Shown: positions 1 to 10,795 of the stretch, one piece after another
How positions within the stretch are numbered: the first letter of the stretch is position 1
Layout of the letters: every line of letters starts with the position of its first letter
Assembly (NCBI GenBank): GCA_026225945.1
Contig: JAMJFZ010002500.1
Location: forward strand, 1,978,501 to 2,042,500
Source of the DNA: Cricetomys ansorgei
Taxonomy: Eukaryota; Chordata; Mammalia; Rodentia; Nesomyidae
Length of the DNA: 64,000 bases
Reading direction: 5' to 3'
Made by a program: the position numbers and the translations under genes
The notes under the pieces: model-generated
What the model was told of the DNA's origin: nothing
What the model saw: the letters and a program-made list of their open reading frames with translations, nothing else
Database searches by the model: none

Positions 1-329
1 CTTTCACTCTGATCTCAGAAGGCTGTCATCGATATTGTCTCTTTCCTTAATGGTTGCTTTTAGGTATGGAATTTGGCAGGGGCGGGGGGTGGGTCAGAGA
101 GTTTCCAACAAGGGAGAGGTAGTGATTAAGCTATAACTTTGTATATAAGACTCTGTTATAAGGAAATGCAGACACTCTTCAGCATCCTGAAGTTAGGTAA
201 TGGATGGATTAAAAATGATATAACGAAGGGCAATGACAAAACCCTAGGAACCATTTATATGTCAGTAAAATCTATAACCTATTATTTCTGGTGGTCACAT
301 TTCTAGCATGGTGGATGTGACTCATATGT

Positions 330-369
330 GAGCACAGTCCTCCAAAAGCCAGAAGGAAGAAGCTACCTG
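330..369 (+). other. Putative 5' noncoding exon end of the unit A olfactory receptor gene
   Basis: A consensus donor (CTG|GTGAGTCT, GT at 370) follows a block that aligns with 17354-17393 in unit B, where an identical donor context (CCTG|GTGAGTCT) is kept. Olfactory receptor genes usually have one or more untranslated exons a few kb upstream of a single coding exon, and an acceptor at 4449-4450 fits as the partner, giving an intron of about 4.08 kb. The 5' limit of the exon and the promoter are not resolved; the start given is arbitrary. The call rests on conservation between the two paralogous units. Confidence 0.45.
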
Positions 370-1664
370 GTGAGTCTGACTTCCCCTCTTTTAAAAGGTG
401 GGAGCTTCCGTGAAATATTGGTTCATCTGTCACTCAGACAGCCGAAGTCTGTTGGAGAAGGGTACTGTGGTCCCTTATAGGGGAGAATGTGATGTCTGGG
501 CATGTAGGAATGTAGAGGAATCATTAAATAGTGCAGAGAGGAGTGAAATAAGTTGTTGAGGGGCCTTAATTCGGTCATATTCCAAAGACTGTTCAAAGAT
601 GCAATCTCCAAGCCTGCGAAGACCACCATGGTCATTTTTCTCTCCCTACCACTAACACAGTCTTTTATTTGTGACTGTTGAGCATAGTGGATCACTGAAG
701 AAATTGTTTTGATGGATAAAACAAAATATATTTTGGATTTAGCAATCAGGATGCATGGGAAACATTAAAAATTTAGTAGTGAATAAAGAAACCATGAATT
801 TGAAAGATAGTGGGGAGAGGTATGTGAGATGTTTAGAAGGGAGGAAAGGGAAGGGTGACATTTTATAATTAAATTATAACCTCAGATATAAACAAAACAC
901 TTTAAAAATCATGAGGCAGCAGAGTAAGATTTTTCTTTAGTTATAAATGGAGATTTTTTTAACTCAGTCTTGGGCCATGATCATGTCTTGTTTTACCCTT
1001 GTTTATTTGAGAGAAAGGAAAGCTAACACAAAATCCAAATTCACAAACACCTTTTGACTTTGGTGGCTTATTTCCATCCCTATATTACTTTCTTCTTTTT
1101 TTTCTTTTTTTTTCCTTCCTCATCTTAAATTCCAAGACTAATTACGTAGGCTTACTCTTGCCAATGCTTTCAAGGCACTGTGTATTCCACCCCACTGAGG
1201 ATAGTATCTCCTCTAGTCTACCACATATTTGTCCTGGGACCAAATCTTTAAAAATGTTAATAATTTACAACTGACTAATGGAATGGAGGAGGATGGAAAC
1301 AGGGATATTCCAGGCTATAGGCTACGGGTTTTCTACTAAACAACGTGGATTAATTTTAGGAATAGCATGTGTGAACTTCAGTGTATATACATGCAATGAG
1401 ATTGATTTATCACTGATTGGCTCCAAACTATGATCTTTTATATCATAAAGGGATCTGGTGTCACTGAAGAATGTTCCCACATATTTTAATTAGAAGGGCT
1501 ATTCTGGCCTAAGTAATAAGAAAAATGATGGGCACCATCATGAGAGAGATTAAAGCAAACCCTTTTCACCCTACTCTAACTTAGTGAGGATAGTATGTGT
1601 GTATATATCTGATTATTGAACCTTCAGAGGGAATTTTGTTAAATAATTTTCAATCATTATTGTG

Positions 1665-1860
1665 TGCTTATGTGTATATGGTGTGTGAATGTGTGTGTGT
1701 GTAGGTGCATGTGCCACAGTATATATGTGTAGGTCAGATGACAATTTTCTGGGATTGATTATCTCTTTTTACCATTACATGGGGTCAAGGATCTAACGCT
1801 TGTGGCAAGATTTACATGGTTAGTGCCTTTACCAATGAGCTGTCTCCTGGCCCCAGAAAA
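1665..1860 (-). repeat. B3/B2-type SINE, antisense
   Basis: Read on the minus strand, the right end starts with a tRNA-like head (GGCCAGGAGACAGCTCATTG, then a TAAAGGCAC box) and ends in a GT/AC-rich tail. This is the layout of rodent B3-type tRNA-derived SINEs. It lies in the putative intron of the unit A receptor gene. The copy is diverged. Confidence 0.55.
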
Positions 1861-3238
1861 GTTTAATTTTTAACCCATGAAAAAAATCCAATGTGCAAAT
1901 AGAAAAGAAATGATAAAATTCATAATTCAAGTTTAAGATATTCAAAGGATTGTTTGCAAATCCCTGAATCTTTAATTGAATCTCCTACCGCCTTTTCTAT
2001 CGTAATGTATTCTGGCTCATTTTCACAAAATAAGAAGGAATACCCACTAATAAAATGCTCATTTTTAAGGGCTTCCTTGTGTAAAGTACCAGATCAGAAT
2101 CTTCGCCTACATTAACCTGGTTAATGTCCATGGCGGCTCTCTGGTATATTACTATAATCAATTTTCAAGGGAATATGAATATTATGCTTAAAAGTTAAAA
2201 GAACAATTTGGGAATTTATATAGGAGTATTTAATGAACAGATATTTCAGACAAACATGATTGCAGCATTAAGAAGGGAGATGCAGGCTTCGATCAACTAA
2301 ATGAGGAAAATGGAATTAGAGACACAGCAATGACAAAGGAAGTGATGACAGACATCAGATGTTTAGTGCTGGTGGGAAGTAGGAAGAAGAGTGGGGAGAA
2401 TATGGAAAAGAAGCTTTTGGGAAGAATTTCCTTGGGGTGGATGAAAAATATGAAGGGGAAAGAATTCAATGGCCTTTTTGACTTTCTAGATGAAGCTAAT
2501 TGTTAAGCTTGGCTGAGGGCACAATGTTGAATTTTTCCCAGTGGAGATTCTATGCTGAAGTCACTTGTGGGAAGACATAAAAATATAGCTGGGCTACCTC
2601 TTTTCTTCCCAAATACAGCAGAGAATGAAGAAATGAGCTGAACACGGGACAGTGGTTCTTTCTGTAATTAAATAAATACTCCATTTCTGGTGCTCATTCC
2701 CTCTTTGAAAGGAAAACGCCAGGTTCATTTATGCGCTTTCCTTCCTGGGACTAGAATTCAAGAATTCCTGTACTGCCTTATAGTAAACGTGTTTCAGGGT
2801 ATGAGAAGAGAGTTGTTGTGGGCTCTGGGAAGACAGCACAGTAGACATGCAATTTCTCTATTGTTCTTGATGGCAGTGGGTGGTACTTGATAGGCTTAGG
2901 GAGACAATAGAGACTAGGGTGGGAGTTGGAAAGAAATCAACAAAGGATCTTTGTAGGGAATTTATTTATTGAATGCACTGATAGGGTGGAAAATATCAAT
3001 CAATTTCTTATGACTTATCTTTCACTATGTAAGTGTTCATTTGATCCCAAGAGTCATAATTCAAGATATGTTGAGGAAAAGTTAAAAAGCTGCTCATATT
3101 TAATATCTCAACTGCCTTTCCCATGACCTACATCTACTTTTCCAATGGTCAACAAGTTATGTCTTGATTTTTTAAACAATTTTTACCGTAAAATAAGAAC
3201 AAAACAGTTTTAACAAAAAATAGTGGATATCTACTAAA

Positions 3239-3340
3239 CTGGATGTATTTATTTATATACATGTATATATATATATATGTATATATATGTATATATACAT
3301 CCAGCTTATATAATGCATATATATACATGCATTAATTTAT
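3239..3340. repeat. AT-rich (TA)n tract with perfect 10-bp inverted arms
   Basis: CTGGATGTAT at 3239-3248 and its exact reverse complement ATACATCCAG at 3295-3304 flank a (TA/GTATA)n stretch. The whole block can fold into a hairpin. It is a simple-sequence microsatellite with no gene content. Confidence 0.6.
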
Positions 3341-3599
3341 GAAATCATCACCACCACAAAATGAAGGCATATTTATCAGCTTCAAGGGTTCCCTTATGTC
3401 CCTTGGTGTTTGTTGTTGTTTGGTAGTAAGGCACTTAACATGAGATCAAAACTTTTAAGAAATTTAAAAGTTGATGATACAGTACCATTGCCTATATGCA
3501 CTATACTGGAGGTGATATGTAAACCCAGTTTGTATTGTAGAAATAAATATTACAGCAGTTGAATTACCACTCCATTATACCCTGGTCTTATACTCTGGT

Positions 3600-4175
3600 A
3601 AATAACAATCTTTGCTTTTATCGTTTGACACTTTTAAGAACCTCATATAAATGAAACCATGCAGTATTTGTTCTTCTTTGAGCTGCCTATTTAACTTATC
3701 CTACTATAATACACATTTATTCATTATGTTGCAAATGTAGTATTTCCTTCTGTTAATGGTGGATAGCATTCTGTTCTATATGTATGCCATGTTTCCATTT
3801 CTCAAACTTATGTCTTGGGACATCTAAGTTGTTTCCATAAGTTATCATTTATGCACTGAGCCACAGTAAATGCAAATATACATGAATCCACCTCTTAAAA
3901 GTTTTGTTTTCAATTCAGGTTGCAGAAAGTTGTTCACTATCACTAATCATGAAGGAAATGTGAATTCACAGCACAAGGAGATACTTGCTAACACTGAGGT
4001 GATATCATGTTACAAACCTATTATAAAGAGATATCAAGAGTTAGGAATGGTCAAAATAAAAATCTTATACATCATTGGGGGAACATAAAGTGATGAAATC
4101 AGTATGAAAAAAAAAAGAAATCCTTAAAATTTTAAGATAGAACTATCAGATGCTTTAGCAATCCAATCTGTGGCT
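3600..4175. repeat. Old L1 fragments in opposite orientations
   Basis: 3600-3880 reads as antisense L1 ORF2 3' region, with the familiar pattern of 'add-on to cell image, primary pattern: CATGCAGTATTTGTTCTTC and later a CATCTAAGTTGTTTCCA motif'. About 3935-4175 reads as sense ORF2 (ATCACTAATCATGAAGGAAA). Both are diverged and non-coding. A matching antisense/sense pair occurs in unit B at about 20250-20830, so the arrangement predates the local duplication. Confidence 0.5.
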
Positions 4176-4450
4176 AGAAAATTGAAATAAGATAATTGTT
4201 TCTACAAGTCTCCTTTAACTTGAGTTTACTCTAAGTGTTATTTCTATCTCTGCCTTCAGTGCAAAGGTCCTCCTCTAGCTGCTCTACAGTTCCAAAGAAG
4301 GTGGGCACAGAGGAAGACTGAACAATGCACCAATAGCTGACTCTTGATGATGACTGGTCTAGTACCTTGCCCACGCAGGACACACACGTTACTAAAGGCC
4401 TTGGTCCTGCCTACTTGTTTTGTGCTTGACTCATGACACCTTTCTTCCAG

Positions 4451-5417
4451 CTCCCCGAAGCCTACACGTGCCTCAATGTCAAAGAAAAACTCTACTTTTG
4501 TGAGTGAGTTCCTCTTTGAAGGCTTCTCCAGCTTTGGTTGGCAGCACAGGCTTGTCTTCTTTATTGTTTTCCTGACATTGTACCTTCTGACTCTGTCTGG
4601 CAACGTGATCATTGTGACTATTATTCGCCTAGACCGTCATCTCCACACTCCCATGTACTTTTTTCTGAGCATGCTCTCCATCTCTGAGACTTTCTATACT
4701 ATTGCCATCATTCCTCGTATGCTCTCTGGTCTCCTTAATCCACACCAGGCCATAGATATCCAGGGCTGTGCAACCCAGCTCTTCTTTTATCTAACTTTTG
4801 GCATCAACAACTGTTTTCTTCTCACAGCAATGGGTTATGATCGCTATGTGGCCATCTGCAATCCCCTGAGGTATTCAGTCATCATGGGTCGGAAGACCTG
4901 TATCCACCTAGCATCTGGGTCTCTGGGAATTGGCCTGAGCATGGCTATTGTCCAGGTTACATCAGTGTTTGGCCTGCCCTTCTGTGATGGCTTTGTTATT
5001 GGTCACTTCTTCTGTGATGTGAGACCTCTGCTGAAGCTGGCCTGTACAGATACGACTATCAATGAGATCATCAACTTTGTTGTCAGTGTCTGTGTACTTG
5101 TCTTACCCATGGGCCTCGTCTTCATCTCTTACGTTGTGATCATCTCCACCATCCTTAAGATTGCCTCAGCTGAGGGACGGAAGAAGGCCTTTGCTACCTG
5201 TGCTTCCCACCTCACAGTGGTCATCATCCACTATGGCTGCGCCTCAATCATCTACCTAAAACCCAAGTCCCAGAGTTCCCTGGGGCAGGACAGGCTCATC
5301 TCAGTGACCTACACTGTCATCACTCCTCTGTTGAACCCAGTGGTGTACAGTTTGAGAAACAAGGAGGTCAAAGATGCTTTACGAAAGGCCATGGGTCTTA
5401 TGCCTCCTTCCTCTTAA
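4451..5417 (+). CDS. Olfactory receptor, OR10J-type (unit A), intact
   Basis: The coding part is a single 942-bp ORF from ATG 4476 to 5417 (313 residues), the usual size for an intronless olfactory receptor coding exon. The product would be a seven-transmembrane class II odorant receptor in olfactory cilia that couples to G-olf. Visible landmarks are an N-terminal NST glycosylation site, GN in TM1, LHTPMYFFLSMLS, the conserved cysteine in GCATQLFF, MGYDRYVAICNPLRY after TM3, EGRKKAFATCASHL at the start of TM6 and TPLLNPVVYSLRN in TM7. A splice acceptor (TTTCTTCCAG, AG 4449-4450) lies 25 bases before the ATG and is conserved in unit B, so the exon probably begins at 4451. No frameshift or stop is seen. 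The OR10J assignment comes from overall resemblance and from the neighbouring Fcer1a and pentraxin genes. The exact orthologue is not determined. Confidence 0.93.
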
Positions 5418-5980
5418 TAGGACATTTTTTGAAGATATAGGTATGTTTTCTTTTTTTTTTTTTTTTTGGTATTTCAATAATACCTTTACATATAGGGTCA
5501 AGAAAAGCAAATTAAGTTGAATTGATTGATAAAACAAAAGCTTCCTTCTGGGGTAGTCACAATTACCTGGGTTGTACTCTAAGCGTACATGGAAGTGTGC
5601 TGTGGAAAAAATTTCCTCACTTGTGTAACTTACTCCTCAGTGCCTTTAGATCATTTCTGTATGACTACACGTGTCGTAACAACATTTTGGTTATTTACAC
5701 AAATGCAGGTAGACTCAAGGTCTAGTAGGGTCCTAAAAGACATGACAAATAATTTTCAACACATCTTGACAAGAATTCTTTGGTGGAGGCAGAGGTGTCA
5801 GTGTGTAGCCTTTGTGATAAGTAAGTAGGGAGACACATACATGTTCTCCATTTGTCAAGACACTTTGACGTTCTGTTTTTGCAATTTGTTAACACTGCAT
5901 TATAATAATGGTAACTTAAAAACTCTTGTGGATCATCTTCCAGGAAGATGGGTCTACTCTAATTGACCTAGGAATAGTGA
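5418..5980. other. 3' flank of the unit A receptor gene
   Basis: It contains a poly-T run (5451-5467) and AT-rich unique sequence. The small ORFs here have no recognisable content and are not supported as genes. No polyadenylation site can be assigned with confidence. Confidence 0.4.
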
Positions 5981-7135
5981 ATGCAAACAGGGAAACAAAA
6001 GGTACCAGCTACAAGGAGAGGTGTGTTGTCCACACTCCTGAGTTTCATAGCTGAGAACACAGACTGGAAGGAAAACCATATGAAAAGTTGAACATGTTTT
6101 GATCAGTTGTGGTTTTCTGTAAAGGTTTCTGTCTGTTACAAAGAGATGTTTCCTTGATGAGGGATGAAGACTACACTTACATCTGAAGATTTGGAACTGA
6201 GAGCCTCCAATGAGAGAGAACATGCACATTTGTCTTCCTGGACCTAGTTCATTGAATATGATCTTTTCTAGTTCCATTCATTTCCCTGAAAAGTTCATTA
6301 TTTCACTTTTTTAACAGATGAATAGTATTACATAATGCATACGTCCCACATTTTCTTTATTCATTCATCAGTGGAAGGACTTGAAGTTTGTTTCCATTTG
6401 CTAGCTAGAGTAAATAGAGCAGCCATGCTGAGTCCAGACTCAAAGCATACATCTACAAAACAGCTCCTGAGCATAAGACTTAGAGAACATAGAGGACAGA
6501 AATATTGTAAGAGCTAGAGGTTCAGAGAGTTTGCTGTGAGATCATGTCCTAGTGATATCATAAGCTACACATTTATAAAGTCTCACCAAAATGAACCTAA
6601 ACATCAGCTGAACAGCAATAGCACAATTGGCATGGCAAAGTAGATGAGGGAAAGATCATAAGGCCTCAAACTAACGCAAAGAACTACAAACAATTAAATA
6701 ATGCTGCAAACTGGGGAAATAGTATTACTCAAGAAAGTGCAAACCAATTGGATATCCAACTTCAAATGGTCACCCATTTAAAAAAATAAAATATGTACTT
6801 GTATTATACATTATATATGATGCATTATATTTACATTATACATTGCATATAATGTATATATTATAGATCATACAGACTGAACAGATTATATTTAGGAATA
6901 TATATGTATATATGTGTATATATATAGTTATTACATGAACACATGCATATGTATATATTGTATACATATGTATATGCATATATACATATATTCATGTGGC
7001 AACAATTAATCAAAAAGCTAATCCGTGAATTTGAAAGAGAGGAAAAAGGGATGTTTGGGAGGGTTTTGAGGGAGGAAGGAAAGGGAAAGTTGATGTAACT
7101 AAATTATAACTTCAAAAACAAAACAAAACTACTTT
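5980..7135 (+). mobile_element. L1 3' end with 5' inversion (twin-priming pattern)
   Basis: From about 6465 to 7135 the plus strand reads as a rodent L1 3' UTR: GCTGTGAGATCATGTCC, ATAAGCTACACATTTATAAA, ACCAATTGGATATCCAA, the TATATTTAGGAATATATATG block, and the terminal AATTTGAAAGAGAGG / GGGAGGGTTTTGAGGGAGG purine tract ending in an A-rich tail. The segment before it (about 5980-6460) is L1 in the opposite orientation (CATTTTCTTTATTCATTCAT, then TTTGTTTCCATTTGCTAGCT). An antisense 5' segment fused to a sense 3' segment is the known product of twin-primed reverse transcription. No counterpart was seen in unit B, and the spacing difference between the units is about this size. Confidence 0.65.
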
Positions 7136-8690
7136 CAACACAGGAGTAAAAGAGAATATGGTTTGAAAGGAGCCCAGTAAAAGTAAAGTTCATTTTTTAA
7201 GGTAAACCTAAACTCTAGAAAATCGTAGCTGTTATAAATGTAAACACTTCACCTTCAACTCAGATAATATTTATTAATAAACAGAAGCCCAAATCTTCAT
7301 TAAAATATAGGTTGTTCATAATCATTTTGGTTAATTTTCAGAAGTTTCTTCAATCTCCACTTTAAACCAGAATTCAACACAGCATTTAATGTCATTTAAT
7401 GTCACATTACACAATGTGAGAATGTATGCTATAACGTAAGTAGAGGCTTACTATGTACTGGCCACCTATACCAGGGAGCAACATACCTTGGGGGTCAAAT
7501 AGTTTGTATGGCATTGAGAATGCATCTGATCCTGCAGTATGGCTCTGCTAAGGCAACATACCTCTTGTGAATGTGTCCTTGAATCTGTGAGGTGCTGAGG
7601 ATTGAACAAGTCTGTGAAAATGAACAAGTCTTTTAATTCAAATAAATGCATGTCACTTTGCAAAAAATAAAATGACACATTGGGTTTGATCAGGAATGAA
7701 AATACTTTTGCTGTAGTGTCTGTATTTCCAGAATTGATAGTGAATTCACTTCTGTGACGTTGGTCAACATATAATTCAGAGTGTTTACCTCCCAGTTCTG
7801 GTGAATCTAGTTAAAAGTTGTTGAGTATAAGTCTGATGGTGAATGTAATGCCATCTATTTTCTGAAGTAGTCCAGTGGATTCCCAGCTAGTACCTACCAG
7901 GGCTTACACATGCATTTCCAAGTGATGGGAAAACATTGGGCTGAGGCTCTCAGTGAGTGCATCATTATTGTTAAGGATTCCAAGCCTATAAGTTTATACT
8001 CTGTTCTTGGGGCATGCTGCCTCCAGTGGTTTTCTGTTTCAGGGTATTTAATTTCTTTGTTGATTATGAAGAGCTATCCTACACCCAGAATGCTCATAAG
8101 ACAGAGGTTTTCACTATGACTACCTACCATTTCAACATCTTTTCTTTCTTATTGCTTCTTCCTTCTCTCTGACAGAGGTGTGGTAGCAGGGAAAACCCAT
8201 CAGTAAACGTGATGCATTGAATTCTAGGACTCAGTCCATTTCCCACTATCCTTAAACTGTATCATTTTAGGATTCCTTTTCTAGAACAGTGATTGACATA
8301 CGACAATTGCTCAGATTTTCAGCTGTGATACATTGTAGGGAAACGTTAAAGGTGATTTCATCGTGTTTATTGAGGTGAATTCACCGTGACTCAATTTAGT
8401 TGCCAGTAGCCTAGTACTATCTTCTGGAAATTGCTTAATAATAAAAATTTGATATTTTCTACAGAATCAAGAAGTCTTTTTGTCTTTTATAGATTCTTCA
8501 TAAATAATTTGTTTTTCACTGTAGTCGTGCATCTCTACCCTCCAGTAAGACACCTTCAACCATAGTGTTGTGCTGAGAGTCAGCTATAGCAAGATATGCT
8601 GAAAGTATGCTTACACCTTTCCAGTGTTTGAGAAGGAAGGAATGAGTATTGCATATGTTGTATGTAAGGGAGGATGCTGGATAGTTTTAT
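7136..8690. other. Intergenic DNA of unit A downstream of the receptor gene
   Basis: I see no gene. Around 8000-8200 it aligns with about 23550-23760 of unit B (shared GGCATGCTGCC and GAAGAGCTATCC), which shows that the duplication continues past the receptor gene. The remainder is AT-rich and unassigned. Confidence 0.4.
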
Positions 8691-8988
8691 GTTAATATGA
8701 CGCAAGCTAAAGTCATCTGTGAGGAGAGAACCGCAGTTAAGAAAATGCTTCTATAAGATCTTGAATTCTATAAGAAAGCAGGCTGAGCAAGCCATGAGGA
8801 ACAAGCCAGTAAGGATACTCCTCATGGCCTCTGCATCAGCTCCGGCCTCCAGATCCCTGCCCTGCTTGAGTCCCTGTCCTGAATTTCTGTGATGATGAAC
8901 TGTGTTGTGGAGGTGTAAGCCAAACAAACCCTTCCCTCCCAATCTTGGTGTTTCTTCACAGCAATAGAAACCCTAACTAAGACAGTGA
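8690..8988 (+). repeat. Rodent medium-reiteration repeat (RMER/LTR-like)
   Basis: It starts near GCTGGATAGTTTTATGTTAA and ends near AGAAACCCTAACTAAGACA, with an internal AAGAAAGCAGGCTGAGCAAG motif. I recognise this as a common rodent interspersed repeat but cannot name the family with certainty. Unit B lacks it at the equivalent place, so it inserted after the duplication. Confidence 0.45.
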
Positions 8989-9639
8989 ACTAGATAGTTT
9001 CCCTGGACACATCAGCAGAGTACAGCTTTAGAGAGAAAATGCTGTGGTAGTTGATGAAGCACTAGACAGGAACGTTGACATGTAAGTAACTGCCTGGATC
9101 TGGGAAGGTACTCTAAGGCTGGAAGGCAGCTCATCTATCTTGCTCATCCATGGACCTAGGTTTCTGGAGGCCTATGCTATGCATAGCAGGAAGCTTCACC
9201 TGTGGGTTAAAAAAACGTCTTCCTTTTCTTTTCATTTCCCACTTGATAAGAACCAGTGGTAATTATGTCCTTTCTCCTAGGGCTCAATTCCCAAATATGC
9301 TCACCAGGTGAATGATTTTTTTTTTTCTGTTTCCATTCTGGAGGCTGACTATGGGCTTCTCTTCCATTGGCTGCAAGTGGAGAGCTGCCAACTTGATTTA
9401 CAGAAAACCCCCCAATTAGCTATTGGAAGCGCGTGAGGATTTGTGGTGGTCTATTTTCACAGAGCCAATGGTGCTTTATGGTATTGGCCTGGAACTATTT
9501 GGTATAGATGAGAGGTGACAGTTGAGGACAAATAGATAAGTGTAATGGGGTGAAACTTTTATTCATCTGTAGAAAATACTCACTCTTTGACAGAAATATT
9601 TCATGAAATATCAAATCAAAGCTTCAAGATGAAGGGCGG

Positions 9640-10795
9640 TAGGCAGAGATGGCAGGGTTTCGGCCGTGGCCTACTGCCTCCACGTCAGTCATCTCTGGTT
9701 CCTCATGTCCTCATGGACCAGAAGAAGCTATTCTGGAGCCGAGTCTGGTGGTGAAAACTTTAATAATTAAAGGTGGTTGGAAAGATACAGCGGCTGTGAC
9801 CGATCTGGAAAATCAGCTGACTGCTGGGTATAGAAAGAGAAGAGGTGGAATGAGGCAGGGAGCACAGCAGGGACCGGAGCTCCAGTGTCTGTGACAACAG
9901 TCACAGTCGGTCCTGGGAGGCTGGGACCCACCGCGGCTGTCCTCACCCTGTGGAGAAGCGGCACAGGTGGCGAGGCAAGTTATTACCAATCAGGAACAGT
10001 CCTCAGGCAGCCTGCAGGCTGGGGCCACAGAAAGACCCACCTTGCCCTGTAGCTGCTGGCCAGGCGGGGGCTCGTACTCATCCCACAGCCTAAGGCATGG
10101 AGGGAGCCAGCTGGGAGGGGAGTCTAAATAAAAGAATGGAGAGGCACCATAGCAGAGAGACACTGAATGAGCCTGTAACCCATTGCTGCATGTCAGGCCA
10201 GTGCCTCTGCTGGGCCTGAAGACCCGGCCTGTAGAAGAAGGAAGGTGAAGGTGTTTCCAGTGAGGGCTCAGAGAGGTGGAGGTGGAGAGTCAGGAGATCC
10301 CTTTGATGTGTGCTAATGTCCGTGATTTGTGCTGTCACTGGAGGCCATGTGGATGTCCGCTATCCATGCTGCAACTAGAAACCAAGTTGAAGTCCTCAGT
10401 TCCTGCTACAACAGAAAACCGTGTTATGTCCCTGCGCCATGCTGATTCTGGAAGCCATGTGGATGTGCATGATCCCTGCTGCCTGCTGCCTGCTGCCTGC
10501 TGCCTGCTGCCTGCTGCCTGCTGCCACTAAAAATCACGCTGATGTCTATGATCCGTGTTCCCGCCACACAGACAGGACTGGAATTTTCTTTTCTTTGTTT
10601 GTTTTTTATTCTGATTCTTTTTGTCTGTTTTATTTTTATTGCTTTTGTTTTTTATTTCTTTGTTTTGTTTATGGTTGCAAGTGTTTTTATTTATTTATTT
10701 TTTTGAGGGCACAGGAGTGGGAGGGTGGACTGGCAGGAATGGAAAGAGGGTGCGACCAAGGCACATCATATGAGATACTTAAGTAATTAATAAAA
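9640..10795 (+). mobile_element. L1 (Lx-like) 3' UTR fragment
   Basis: It contains repeated 'GCCATGTGGATGT ... CCATGCTGC' phrases and a T-rich stretch (10580-10700). It finishes with a purine-rich block (GGGAGGGTGGACTGGCAGG) and AATTAATAAAAG. That is the layout of older rodent L1 3' ends. The flanks at 9500-9640 and 10800 onward are contiguous in unit B (about 24780), so the element inserted in unit A after duplication. The short ORFs in it are not genes. Confidence 0.6.
10475..10525 (+). repeat. Seven-copy 7-bp tandem repeat (CTGCCTG)n
   Basis: A perfect heptanucleotide array lies inside the L1 3' UTR fragment. It apparently expanded from the CATGCTGCC-type phrase that recurs in this 3' UTR. 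Confidence 0.8.

Noticed and set aside
4256..4612. 118-residue minus ORF overlapping the unit A receptor start
   Set aside because: Antisense shadow of the receptor exon and its acceptor region; the unit B equivalent (21056-21256) is much shorter.
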